NCBI GenBank assembly: GCA_963752855.1
Contig: CAVVZX010000056.1
Coordinates: forward strand, 1-64,000
DNA from: DATJPW01 sp963752855
Lineage (GTDB): Bacteria; Desulfobacterota; Desulfomonilia; Desulfomonilales; Desulfomonilaceae
Length of the DNA: 64,000 nt
Direction: 5' to 3'
Of this stretch, positions 54,717 through 64,000 are shown one piece after another (positions within the stretch are counted from its first letter, which is position 1; each line of letters starts with the position of its first letter). The notes below the pieces were generated by a model. It was not told where the DNA came from and made no database searches. It saw only the letters and a list, made by a program, of their open reading frames with translations. Made by a program: the position numbers and the translations under genes.

Positions 54717-57700
54717 TTATTTCGTTCGGTTCGCTCCCTCGCGAAATGCTTTTTGTATGTCCGTCGCGTTATCCCATCGTTTGTCAGGATCTTTTTCCAG
54801 ACACCTCATTATAATTAGTTCCAACCAGTTCGGCGCCACCGGATTCACCAATTTGGGCGGCGTTGCATGAATCGTCCTGTGTTGCACCTTGTAATCCAGT
54901 AAAGCCGGGCCCAAGAAGGGGTATTCTCCGGCCACAATGAAATACATCAAAACCCCCAATGAGTATATTTCCGCGGCTTTTTCTCGAATGACACCTGGTT
55001 GAGAGCTGAAAAATTCGGGCGGCATGGTGACCGGATTCATACCGGGATCCTGCCACCTTGGGCGGCGGGCCCCACTAATGGTCCTGAAAATTTGAGAGTA
55101 TCCAAACCCTAGTATTCGGCATTCCTTGAAATCTGCGCTAAGCAGGACATTGGAAGGCTGAAGATGCAGGTGGAAAGTCCTTCGTAATTTTCCGTCCAAC
55201 CCCCTGTATTGATGAGCGAATGCTACAGCATCAACGATTTTGCCCGTGATGGAGATCAAGGTCTCCAATTCAGATCGTTTTAGTGACTGCGCCGCCTGCT
55301 CAAGAGTAAGGTCCAAGTGCGGATATATAAGAGCCGGAACGCCACCTCCGCCGGAAGTCAGCTCTTCCAATTTTAAAATATTATCATGGACCAAATTGAA
55401 TCCCACGTCGCCTAACGCGCCCAAAAATTCTTTCATGCTTTCCGCTTCCAGCAAATCTTTTCTAATTACCCGCATCAGAACCTTTCGGCCGGTGTTTATC
55501 TCAATGCCTTTGCAAAAGCTGCCCCACCCATCCGTAAATACTAAGTCCTTATCTTTGTATGCCAGTCCTCCTGTTGCAGGGCGAAACAGTTCACTGGGAT
55601 TGTAATCTGCAGCCTTAATGCCCTTGGCGTGGCCCGAGACAAAGGTGGTGACAGCCTCGGAGGACGACTTACCTGCGTCCATCAACTCGATAACCTGTGC
55701 AGCTTGTGAAGTGTCGCCGGTCGGTGAGGCGCCAGACTCAGGAGCCAGTCCCGGCGCGGATTGCGGCTCCTTATTTTCGGATGGCCGAGATATCTTTTCC
55801 AACTTGGGTTTGCCTGAATGGGTTTTGGGTTCTCCTGACGGCGTTGTTTGTTCTTTGCCCGCAGCAATTGGTGGTTTCGATTTGTCGAGATCCTTTTTAG
55901 TCTTGTCAGATGGCGAGACAGGCACCGCAACCGGTTTTGTTTTGGCGGTTGATTTCTTTTCCGGCCTGTTCAAGCTAGCCAAATATTCATTGATTCTCGA
56001 TTCTTCCGTTCTGACGAATTCCATCATATTCAGGGAAAAGGTGTCCGTAGCGTGGCGATCGATGAGCGCTAGAGCGGCGCCGACCAGCAATTTACCATGG
56101 CCTTGCTTCAGCAGGGGCTCCACTAAGTGATGCGCAGCGTCTAAAGACTTCGCCTTTTGAAGTAATTGCTTGTTTTCCGGCTTAACCTTTATCAGGCCCA
56201 AAAGATATTCGAAACATTTTCGATAATTGCTTCGATTTTCATAGGCGTTGACGAGCGCGGTGAGTAATACCGGATTGTCAGGTTCATATTTGATGAGTTT
56301 TTCGAGGAGGGCTATGGTCTTGTCGTCATGGGCCCCGGATTTGATAAGGTGTTTGAGAATACTGGCGTTCAGCTCACGATTTCCCTCCTTGATGGTGTGC
56401 TCTACCAAGCCGTTATCGATGATACAGATTGCAAGGTCATTCAGGTAATCATGATTGGCGCCATCAATCTCGTGCAGGATGCGTAGCCTGGCCATATATT
56501 TGTCGAGGTCCCCTCGCGTCAGATAGACGGTGGCAAGCATTTTGTTTATTCCGACTGCTCTCGGCTGAAATTCGAGGACCCTCTCGTAGGTGGCCACCGC
56601 GTCCTGGATGAACTTGTGATTTTGAAAGGAAGATCTGAGCGATTTTTTTGATTATCAACGGATTCCCTTCAGCCAAGGCATCCGAGACGCGATTGTGGTC
56701 CACGTATAGCCGGGCCGCCTCTTCAATGTAAGCGTCGGACTGGTCTCTGTCGAGTTGATGAAGTATCGTAAGCTCACTCACTGCCCTTTTGAAGTCACCC
56801 CCGCGACCATACATGTCGGCAAGCATTCTGTGGATTCGGAGATCAGTGCGATCGGTACTCCAGGCATTTCAGATAGATCCTGCCGGCTTCCGGACTTGTG
56901 ACATTGTCTTCCAAGAGTTCGTTGCAGATCGCCTTGATAATGGTTTTGTTTTCGCACTCCGCAGCCAGGTCCGTCCGATTTTCCGTGACAAGGAAATGCA
57001 CCGTGTCTGTCAGGACCTTTGCGTCCGCGGGCCGAAGCTCCAGGAGGCGCACCGCATGATCGAGCAGTTTTTTCGGATCGTCGAGCCTACGATAGATATG
57101 AAACAATTTTTCGTGAACCTCGACTGTTGCTTCCTCGTCGCGCTCGGTTTCCAGAAACTGCTCGTAAATTTCCGCGGCTTCGGCCTCTCTGCCGCATGCG
57201 CTCATCAACTCGACCCCGATCATGTAGTCTTCCGTCCGCTTCAGACCGGCCATGGATTTCATCTTTTCCCAGTTTCTTACAGCTTCCTGGATGTCTTCAG
57301 TCCTCTGGTAACACACCGCCAATCGACGGTATACATCGGGATTTCGGACTTCCCCTCCATGCAGGGCGAGATACTTGTTGAATTCTCTGATCGCATCAAG
57401 AAATTCCCCGGCTCGATAGAGTTCTTCAGCTCGCTTTATGGTCGCTGGTATTCCGGCGGCTTCCTTGGCTGCTTCGGCTTTCTTCCGGGATCTCACAAAA
57501 AATAATCCAATCCCGACTGCAGCCAAAATCAGCACGGGAATAATGAAGAGTAAGGCCCTCGTGATAAACGAAGAGCCGGACGGCGCGCTCCACGGAACAG
57601 TAAAATCTTTAAGGACAAAACCCGGCGCCGGCTTATCAGGTAACTTGACTTCAATAAATGCGCCTTTCGTGCCTAGCATTTCCAGGATATCCCCATCGAG

Positions 57701-57892
57701 CGCGATTCCTACCATTTCCGAACTTTCGGATGGCTGCTTGTAGACCTTCACGGAAAGCCTGTCGGGCGCCACAATCTTTACCGCTTGGGCCAGTTGCGCA
57801 CTGAGATCTGTCGTTGAGACGATACTAACCAGCAAAATCAATAGCGGCAAAACTGAGCGAGAGACGGGTTCTCTTCGTAAGAATGCTCTCAA
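54717..57892 (-). CDS. Membrane TPR protein with C-terminal pseudokinase domain (two frameshifts)
   Basis: Joined over indels near 56848 and 56615, this is one ~1,058-residue protein. It has a signal peptide (SVLPLLILLVSIVSTTDLSA), an SH3-like extracytoplasmic domain (RLSVKVYKQPSESSEMVGIA), a membrane helix (ALLFIIPVLILAAVGIGLFF, ~112-131), then cytoplasmic TPR-like repeats to ~650, a Lys/Pro/Ser linker and a protein-kinase fold (~800-1058). The catalytic residues are replaced. The beta-3 Lys site reads VLMRVI, the HRD site reads HLHLQPSN, and the DFG site reads LGFG. Structural motifs such as PPEFF and YSLGVLMYFIVAGEYPF remain. It should bind partners rather than phosphorylate. Confidence 0.85.
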
Positions 57893-58032
57893 AAGATATT
57901 CCCTCGTGTTTCGAGAGTGCTTATAGTAAGATTTACCAGTGAATCACTATAGCTTAACATGAATGCCCCAATGTGCAAAATCCTAAAAACGCAACCCGAT
58001 TTCGGGGTAATCGAAGTTGAGGTGGAACAGGC

Positions 58033-59191
58033 ATGATTGACAAGGCGCTGAGCTTTGAACAAGGCCCCATTCGGCCGCCCAGTGAGGCCGGAAGTTTGCT
58101 TATACGAGTCACAAGGAATTGCCCATGGAATAAGTGCGCATTCTGCCGCACCTATAAAGGCAAGAAATTTTCTCGTCGTAGTCTGGATGAAATCAAGGCA
58201 GATATTGACGCAGCCCGTGCGGTTAGCGAAGAAATCAAGCAGATGTCCTGGCGTGCGGGCGAAGGGGGCCAACTGACACGCCGCGTGCTCACCACGATTG
58301 TGCAAGATGGGAACCTCCCCGATTCGTTTCGTTCCGTTGCTATGTGGATGGCTTCCGGAGGCGACACCGTGTTCCTTCAGGACGCCAATTCGCTTTTGTT
58401 GTCTACCGAAACATTGATAACTGTTTTGAATTACATCAAAGAAAACTTTCCTCAAGTCGAGCGGGTCACTTCCTACGCGCGGCGCTGCGACTCTCAAAAG
58501 TAAGAGCGTCCAACAATATGTCCGGCTCAAGCAGGCTGGACTATCGAGACTCCATGTGGGCATGGAGTCCGGGTCCGACAATGTTTTGAAAATGATCGAT
58601 AAAGGCGCACGCGCCGATCAGGTCATCGAAGGCGGCAGGAACGTTGTAGAGGCAGGCATATCGCTCTGCCTGTACGTGATACCCGGAATTGGCGGTGTCG
58701 ATTTGTCCGAAGAGCACGCCAGAGAAACCGCTCGTGTCATAAACGCTATCAACCCCGGGTTTGTCAGGTTTCGCTCGCTCTATGTCACACCGCGCACGCC
58801 TCTCATGGATATGGTTGAAAACGGGACCTTCCAGCCACCGGACGAAGATTGTATGGTGCGTGAGATCCGAACTATTGTACAAGATCTCAAAGGAATCTCC
58901 ACAACTCTGGTCAGTGATCACGTCTTGAATCTCTTGGAGGAAGTGGAAGGGACTTTGCCTGGAGACAAAGATCGGATGTTGGGCATTATAGACCGATATT
59001 TAGATTTATCCGATGATGATCGTTTGCTGTTTCAGCTTGGTCGAAGGGGGGGCGCTATACGATATTTAGACGACCTGATGATGAATCCGGCGGTCAAGCT
59101 CCGCCTGCAAGAGGCGAAGCGTCAAATCGAAAAGGATATGCCCGGAGGAATTCCGGAATATCTGAAAGCAGTGAAGATGCAGTACCTCTGA
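58033..59191 (+). CDS. Radical SAM protein (frameshifted)
   Basis: A ~385-residue radical SAM enzyme. The cluster motif lies in RNCPWNKCAFCRTYKGKKF, the C-P-W-N-x-C-x2-C pattern of an uncharacterised radical SAM group related to HemN/YgiQ-like proteins. Further family segments are NSLLLSTETLITVLNYIKE, RLKQAGLSRLHVGMESGSDN and FRSLYVTPRTPLMDMV. One extra C near 58480 shifts the frame; corrected, it reads SYARAATLKSKSVQQYVRL. The family chemistry is unknown. The start ATG 58033 has GTGGAACAGGC upstream, a weak site. It is convergent with the S41 protease gene. Confidence 0.9.
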
Positions 59192-59263
59192 TGTCGACAC
59201 GGAAGGCGCTTGAGCATGCGTTTTTTGCGACCGGAGATTGACTGTTCCGCCGTCTGAAAAGCA

Positions 59264-59292
59264 GTCGGGGCGGGTTTCAAACCTGCCCCGAC
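59264..59292. repeat. GC-rich hairpin between convergent genes
   Basis: GTCGGGGCGGGTTT...AACCTGCCCCGAC pairs into a ~13-bp stem with a 2-3-base loop. There is no T run on either side, so it may be a dispersed palindromic element or a weak bidirectional terminator for the radical SAM and S41 genes. Confidence 0.65.
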
Positions 59293-59331
59293 GACTACAA
59301 ATGCCGCTCAAATTCTGAGAAATGATCAATC

Positions 59332-60627
59332 CTACTTCATTGCCGTATCCGGCATGTCCTTTTTCTGATTGTCCATCTTGAACTGTTTAACCGTCACATC
59401 GCTCTTGAGCCATTCCAGCGCCTTCTTGGCTACCGGATCTTGTTCCAGATCCAGGACAGGCCTGGGGTAGACCGGCTTCTTTTGTTTGTTCTTTTTCACA
59501 TCTTCTTCCGCTTCCGTATCCTCTTGTTTTTGCATTTCTTCCTTCATATCCACGTCAGGATGAATACCGGTCTTCTGGATGTGGCGTCCTTTGGGCGTGT
59601 AATAATAAGCAGTAGTCAACCGCAGTCCGGATCCGTTGTCCAGCGGTATAATCGTTTGAACCGAGGCTTTCCCAAACGATTTTGAACCGAGAATGAGAGA
59701 TCTGTCGTGATCCTGTAACGCTCCTGCCACAATTTCCGATGCGCTGGCGCTGCCTTCATTGATCAGCGTTGCCATTTTGAATTTATAATGTTTCCCTGTG
59801 GTGTTGGCCCGGAACTCCATCCGCTGATCTTTTGCCCTGCCGTCCGTGTATACGATCAAACCTTTATCGATAAACATATTGCTGACTTTGACGGCTTGAT
59901 CCAGTAATCCGCCAGGATTATTACGCAAGTCCAGAATAACGCCTTTGATGCTCGCATCATCTCCGACTTCTCGCAGAGCGCTGACAAGGTCCGCGTCGGT
60001 ACTTTCCTGAAAGTTTACGATTTTGATAAAGGCATATCCCGGTTCTATCTCCTGCTTCTTCACTGAATGAACATGAATGATATCTCGGGTGATAGGGTAA
60101 TCCTTAAATTTCTTCAGCCCCTCGCGCATGATTGTGATTATGACTTTGCTTCCTTTCGGACCCCTCATCATCTTGACGGCCTTGAGCAGGGTAATATTTT
60201 TCGTGCTTTCCCCGTCAATTTTGATGATCTTGTCTCCAGGTTTGAGCCCAGCCTTGAAAGCCGGGGTATCCTCTATGGGTGACACAATCGTCAACACGCC
60301 ATTTTCCAGGGTGATTTCAATGCCGAGACCGCCGAATTCACCCTTAGTCTCGACCTGCAATTCCTTGAACATGTCTTGCGTCAAAAATGACGAGTGAGGA
60401 TCCAGAGATTGGAGCATCCCGTTAATAGCTCCCTGGAGTAAATCCTTATCCGCCACATCTTTGACGTAATTCTTCTGAACGATCTTCATGACCTTATAGA
60501 AGATCTGTAATTCCTTGTAATCAGGAGACTTACTACTGTTCTCGCCCCAAGCTCCAATTGCGGCCATGAAAATAACAGCAGCAATTACGATCATCAGCAT
60601 TGCGGACTTAATCCGTCTATCTATCAT
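59332..60627 (-). CDS. ctpA: S41 C-terminal processing protease, copy 1
   Basis: A 431-residue periplasmic serine protease. It has an N-terminal signal or anchor (AMLMIVIAAVIFMAAIGAWG), a PDZ domain (~85-165: GLGIEITLENGVLTIVSPIE, FKAGLKPGDKIIKIDGES), then the S41 core with the catalytic Ser in LINEGSASASEIVAGAL and Lys in KSFGKASVQTIIPL. A Lys/Glu-rich tail (EDTEAEEDVKKNKQKK) precedes the C-terminal helix. It cleaves C-termini of exported proteins or tail-tagged substrates. The start has GGAGG seven bases upstream. Nearly identical in layout to the copy at 61341-62630. Confidence 0.95.
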   Translation of the reverse strand: MIDRRIKSAMLMIVIAAVIFMAAIGAWGENSSKSPDYKELQIFYKVMKIVQKNYVKDVADKDLLQGAINGMLQSLDPHSSFLTQDMFKELQVETKGEFGGLGIEITLENGVLTIVSPIEDTPAFKAGLKPGDKIIKIDGESTKNITLLKAVKMMRGPKGSKVIITIMREGLKKFKDYPITRDIIHVHSVKKQEIEPGYAFIKIVNFQESTDADLVSALREVGDDASIKGVILDLRNNPGGLLDQAVKVSNMFIDKGLIVYTDGRAKDQRMEFRANTTGKHYKFKMATLINEGSASASEIVAGALQDHDRSLILGSKSFGKASVQTIIPLDNGSGLRLTTAYYYTPKGRHIQKTGIHPDVDMKEEMQKQEDTEAEEDVKKNKQKKPVYPRPVLDLEQDPVAKKALEWLKSDVTVKQFKMDNQKKDMPDTAMK

Positions 60628-60743
60628 GGGAGGTCCTCCCGTAAGTATATTGCGTGGTCAGACAAAAAGCCTCCTTCGCCGAAGCCTTGAATGCTATCAT
60701 ATGATTTTCGTTGTCACAAGAGAAGGTTCACACTGGAAGGAAC

Positions 60744-61262
60744 ATGAAAATGCAGCAACACATTTATCGAGTCGATCCTCGCATGGTCCCGCCCGTAATT
60801 ATGTCCATGTCATTCGGAGCCTTCCTCATATTTATGGAGGGGGCGACACAAAAGGGATTACTGCTATTCGCGCTCCTCTTTCCGTTTTATTACCTGGGAG
60901 CGGAGATCCTGGCAAGAAAAATAATACTCAACGAAAACGGCGTTACCGTGCAGAAATTCCTGAGATCGGTCCATATGGATTGGAGTGAGATAGAAGGCCT
61001 CGACGTGGTGCGAACCGGGAGAAAGGTATTTCTTATCCTTCAGGGAGGACAAAGCCGGCCCGTGCTGATAACCAATACAATTCAACCATTTGAGGAGTTT
61101 TTGAAAAGACTCACGGAGAAATTGGCCGAAGAAAAAGTGTCAGAGGCGGTGAAGCAATTGGTCAAAGAGCCGCCGTCCAAGTACGGTCCAATGGCGCAGG
61201 CATGGATAGTCTGCTTGCTCCTACTTGGAATCGTAGTCGGAAAATTGCTGGGATACGGCTAG
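60744..61262 (+). CDS. Small membrane protein with PH-like domain
   Basis: A ~172-residue protein. Membrane segments near the N-terminus (VIMSMSFGAFLIFMEG and LLLFALLFPFYYLGAEIL) are followed by a ~70-residue cytoplasmic domain (ILNENGVTVQKFLRSVHMDW, SEIEGLDVVRTGRKVFLI) of the bacterial PH/YcxB-like type and a C-terminal membrane helix (AWIVCLLLLGIVVGKLLGY). The start ATG 60744 has GGAAGGAAC upstream; an earlier start at 60711 is weaker. It sits on the opposite strand between the two S41 genes. No defined role. Confidence 0.75.
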   Translation: MKMQQHIYRVDPRMVPPVIMSMSFGAFLIFMEGATQKGLLLFALLFPFYYLGAEILARKIILNENGVTVQKFLRSVHMDWSEIEGLDVVRTGRKVFLILQGGQSRPVLITNTIQPFEEFLKRLTEKLAEEKVSEAVKQLVKEPPSKYGPMAQAWIVCLLLLGIVVGKLLGYG

Positions 61263-61340
61263 GCTACCTTATAACCCGAAGTGAACGACTATCCGTATTC
61301 ATCTAATCCTTGACATGCCGAAACCGTGCCTCCAAAAGCG

Positions 61341-62630
61341 TCAGGGCCTATTCAGCGCCGTGTCCGCCTTGGTCTTCTTCCGGTTGTCCTCCTTGAATTG
61401 CTTGACCGTCACATCGCTCTTGAGCCATTCCAAGGCCTTCTTGGCTACCAGATCGTTTTTCAGATCGACAACAGGCCTGGGATACTCCGGCTTTTTGGTG
61501 TTGCCCTCCTTCGCTTCGGATTCTTCCTGCTTCTGTAGCTCTTCTTTCATGTCCACGTCGGGCTGGATGCCTGTTTTCTGGATATGTTGGCCTTTGGGCG
61601 TGTAATAATAAGCAGTAGTCAATCTCAGCCCCGCTCCGTCGTCCAGCGGTATAATCGTCTGGACCGAGGCTTTCCCGAAGGATTTTTCGCCTAAAATAAG
61701 AGATCTGTCGTGATCTTGCAACGCTCCTGCCACAATTTCCGATGCGCTGGCGCTGCCCTGATTGATCAGAGTCGCCATTTTGAATTTATAGTGTTTTCCC
61801 CTGGTATTGGCCCGGAACTCCATCCGCTGATCTTTTGATCTCCCATCTGTGTAAACGAGCAAGCCCTTGTCAACAAACATGTTGCTGACCTTAACGGCCT
61901 GGTCCAAGAGGCCGCCGGGGTTGTTGCGTAAATCCAGAATTACGCCTTTGATGCTCTTGTCATCGCCGGCTTCTTTTATAGCTTTATTGAGTTCCGAGTC
62001 CGTGTTTTTTTGGAAACTTACGATTTTAAGGTAAACATATCCGGGTTCTATAACTTGTTGCTTTACGGAATGCACATGAATAATATCACGAGTTATAGTG
62101 AAGTCCTTAAATTTTTTAAAACCTTCCCGCATGATGGTGAGGGTGACCTTGGTCCCTTTAGGGCCTCTCATCATCTTAACAGCTTTCATTATTGTTATAT
62201 TTTTGGTGTCTTCCCCGTTGATTTTGATGATCTTGTCACCCGGTTTCAGGCCCGCCTTGAACGCGGGGGTATCCTCGATGGGAGAAATGACGGTGAGCAC
62301 CCTGTTTTCCATCGAGATTTCGATTCCAAGTCCTCCGAATTCGGCATCCATTTCGGCTTGAAGGTCTTTCATCATGTCTTCAGTCAAGAAAGATGAATAG
62401 GGGTCCAGAGATTGGAGCATCCCGGTCATTGCCCCTTGCAGCAATTCCTTCTCCTGAACATCCTTGACATAATCTTTCTCTACGGTTTTCATCACCTTGT
62501 AAAAAAGCTGTAGTTCTTTGTAATCCGGGGACTTGCTTACATTTTCGCCCGAAGCTGCCACAACCGCCATTAGCGCTACAACGGCTATTCCAATAATGAT
62601 CAAGGACTTAAATCGCTTGTCTAGATGCAT
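61341..62630 (-). CDS. ctpA: S41 C-terminal processing protease, copy 2
   Basis: A ~429-residue paralogue of the protease at 59332-60627, with the same order: signal/anchor (FKSLIIIGIAVVALMAVVAA), PDZ (GLGIEISMENRVLTVISPIE, FKAGLKPGDKIIKINGED), catalytic Ser in LINQGSASASEIVAGAL and Lys in KSFGKASVQTIIPL. The two share long stretches of near identity and a related Glu/Lys-rich tail, so they arose by recent duplication. The start ATG 62630 (MHLDKRFKS) has AGGAGAGGATCTCCC upstream; the longer frame is rejected. Catalytic residues are intact in both. Confidence 0.95.
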   Translation of the reverse strand: MHLDKRFKSLIIIGIAVVALMAVVAASGENVSKSPDYKELQLFYKVMKTVEKDYVKDVQEKELLQGAMTGMLQSLDPYSSFLTEDMMKDLQAEMDAEFGGLGIEISMENRVLTVISPIEDTPAFKAGLKPGDKIIKINGEDTKNITIMKAVKMMRGPKGTKVTLTIMREGFKKFKDFTITRDIIHVHSVKQQVIEPGYVYLKIVSFQKNTDSELNKAIKEAGDDKSIKGVILDLRNNPGGLLDQAVKVSNMFVDKGLLVYTDGRSKDQRMEFRANTRGKHYKFKMATLINQGSASASEIVAGALQDHDRSLILGEKSFGKASVQTIIPLDDGAGLRLTTAYYYTPKGQHIQKTGIQPDVDMKEELQKQEESEAKEGNTKKPEYPRPVVDLKNDLVAKKALEWLKSDVTVKQFKEDNRKKTKADTALNRP

Positions 62631-63039
62631 GGGAGATCCTCTCCTGTGGATGTTGCCCGGCGAACTGCAATTCCCTCGCCGAAACCAAAAATATAATACG
62701 CTTTCTTTCTTCACAAATGAAGATGTCCGCGGCAAGCAACATAACTATTTGCAAGTTCGTCTAAAAAAAAGCTGACACTTCTGTCATGCTGTCGAAAGCC
62801 GGGCCCCGGTCCTGTTCCGTATCCCGGCTTCTGCCGGAACGAAGAATGCCTTCCGCTGTCTGCGCTCTATGCTTGAAGTTGCATCCTGCAATCTTCCTGC
62901 GCAACTGAGCGGTTTTTAAACCAAAGATATTTTTGTTGACACCGGCGTCTAAAAGACCGTTCATCTAAATCTTGACATGCCGATTCTGCGGCGATATTTT
63001 CCGGCTCCTGATCGACCGCCAACAACAAGAGAGCAACGG

Positions 63040-63813
63040 ATGAAAATCACCCCTCTTGCCAGCGGCAGTTCCGGCAACGCTTTTCTCATCGAGGCCAATG
63101 GCTCGGCCGTTCTTGCTGACGCCGGGCTTTCGGGCAAGCAGATGCAGGAAAGGCTGGCCAAGGTCGGATTTGATCCAGCCGCGCTTGACGGTATTATCGT
63201 TTCGCACGGCCATTCGGATCACACAAAAGGGGTGGGAGTCCTCTCCAGAAAATACAAAATACCGGTTTGGATGAACCGTGGAACATGGAAAGCCGCGGAA
63301 GGAAGCCTGGGTCGACTGCATTGCCTGGAATTTTTTGAAACAGGTCGCATTTTTCAGATGGGGGCGTTCCGAATACATCCTTTTTCAGTTCCGCACGATT
63401 GCGCGGATCCGGTCGGTTTCAGGATTTCCGTGGGGACCTGTCGGCTAGGCATTGCAACGGACCTCGGGACTGTAACGGGTCTCGTGGCCACGGTGTTGAC
63501 AGACCTTCAGGTGGTGGCCCTCGAGAGCAATCATGATCCGATCATGCTCAGAGACGGCCCATATCCATGGGAACTCAAACAGAGGGTCCGAGGGCGTCTG
63601 GGGCACCTGTCCAACCATGACAGCGCCTATTTATTGGAACGAATCTTTTCCGATGAGCTTCAGACGGTGATATTGGCCCACATGTCTCAAACCAATAATC
63701 GTGCGGAATTAGCGCTTGGCTGCGCGCGTGAATCCCTCAGGGGCCTCCTGGATAATAAAGGAACAATCTACTGCGCGTCGCAGGATGAGGTTGGCCCTAC
63801 GATCGAATGGTAG
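63040..63813 (+). CDS. YycJ/WalJ-like metallo-beta-lactamase fold hydrolase
   Basis: A 257-residue MBL-fold enzyme: MKITPLASGSSGNAFLIEAN, VLADAGLSGKQMQERL, the metal motif IVSHGHSDHTKGVGVLS (H-x-H-x-D-H), DPVGFRISVGTCRLGIATD, LESNHDPIMLRDGPYPWELK, GHLSNHDSA and VILAHMSQTNN with the late His. These match YycJ/WalJ, a nuclease or hydrolase linked to DNA repair and cell division in some bacteria. The start 63040 follows GAGAGCAACGG; the longer frame to 62977 has no better site. The gap 62736-63039 contains a GC-rich REP-like sequence (~62775-62845) and no gene. Confidence 0.92.
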   Translation: MKITPLASGSSGNAFLIEANGSAVLADAGLSGKQMQERLAKVGFDPAALDGIIVSHGHSDHTKGVGVLSRKYKIPVWMNRGTWKAAEGSLGRLHCLEFFETGRIFQMGAFRIHPFSVPHDCADPVGFRISVGTCRLGIATDLGTVTGLVATVLTDLQVVALESNHDPIMLRDGPYPWELKQRVRGRLGHLSNHDSAYLLERIFSDELQTVILAHMSQTNNRAELALGCARESLRGLLDNKGTIYCASQDEVGPTIEW

Positions 63814-63857
63814 GTGTGGGTTGGGCGGGCTTTCCGCGACTGTCTTGATTCATTATT

Positions 63858-63928
63858 GTCATTGCGAGGAGTGAAACGACGAAGCAATCCCCCAAGCTTG
63901 GAGATTGCTTCGCTGCGCTCGCAATGAC
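63858..63928. repeat. Dispersed palindromic repeat (TTGCGAGGAG type)
   Basis: GTCATTGCGAGGAGTGAAACGACGAAGCAATC pairs with GAGATTGCTTCGCTGCGCTCGCAATGAC over almost its whole length around a short loop. This element type is common in intergenic DNA of Desulfobacterota and other phyla. A partial copy is at ~42247. Nothing else is seen from 63814 to the window end. Confidence 0.75.
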
Positions 63929-64000
63929 ATATCAGACGGCAGGCTGGAATCCCGCGTATGCGCGGGACTGCCCACAAGGCTCCATAACAAAAGCCGCAAA

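Overview
The window looks like chromosome of a strictly anaerobic Desulfobacterota bacterium, most likely Desulfomonile-like or related to the Syntrophobacterales. This rests on gene content only: ferredoxin-fused EtfA, a molybdenum hydroxylase, a B12 acyl-CoA mutase, a CooC/AcsF-type ATPase beside a MetE/UroD-like protein (Wood-Ljungdahl type genes), many sensor kinases and TPR proteins, and a complete Tol-Pal operon of the Gram-negative type. No rRNA marker is present, so the placement is an inference.

Layout. 0-2.3 kb: a NIL-domain ferredoxin with a tiny membrane peptide, a Bax-inhibitor-like membrane protein and a VapBC module. 2.3-14.8 kb: a signalling and paralogue-rich accessory region. 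It holds STAS-like proteins (three intact, one fragment), a Cache-domain secreted protein, an HTH-like/pentapeptide-repeat protein, two related hybrid histidine kinases (one broken), small Cys-rich proteins, an orphan LivK-type binding protein, a YidB/DUF937 protein and dispersed repeats. 15.2-31.7 kb: one long minus-strand catabolic operon with a divergent VOC-family gene: three-subunit Mo hydroxylase, HyuB/HyuA, two-part B12 mutase, GntR/FCD regulator, acyl-CoA dehydrogenase, EtfAB and family III CoA transferase. 31.8-33.85 kb: tRNA-Ala(GGC) with a 48-bp duplication of its 3' part, an integrase C-terminal remnant and an outer-membrane-protein gene, read as the relic of an integrated element. 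33.9-42.9 kb: LysM/DUF4384 lipoprotein, CvpA, RNase PH, TPR protein, Pro/Cys-rich secreted protein, MetE/UroD-like protein and CooC-like ATPase. 43-51.7 kb: a very large receiver-domain protein with about 19 copies of a 17-residue helical repeat, divergent from tolQ-tolR-tolA-tolB-pal-cpoB. 52-64 kb: secreted P/Q-rich protein, M23 peptidase, TPR-pseudokinase membrane protein, radical SAM protein, two paralogous S41 proteases and a YycJ-like metallo-hydrolase.

How the genes work together. The 15-31 kb operon can be read as a route for anaerobic opening of an N-heterocycle. The molybdenum enzyme hydroxylates the ring, HyuAB hydrolyses the lactam with ATP, the CoA transferase makes a thioester, the B12 mutase rearranges the carbon skeleton, and the acyl-CoA dehydrogenase with Etf oxidises (and possibly decarboxylates) the product. 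This is the same enzyme order as the known anaerobic indole-3-acetate pathway of Aromatoleum/Azoarcus, so auxin degradation is the leading hypothesis.

Caveat. About two dozen apparent single-base frameshifts break otherwise well-conserved genes, including rph, tolA, cvpA and most of the catabolic genes, several of them in or beside homopolymers. Indel errors in the sequence explain this better than mass gene decay. I therefore annotate such genes as single CDSs and state where each shift lies.
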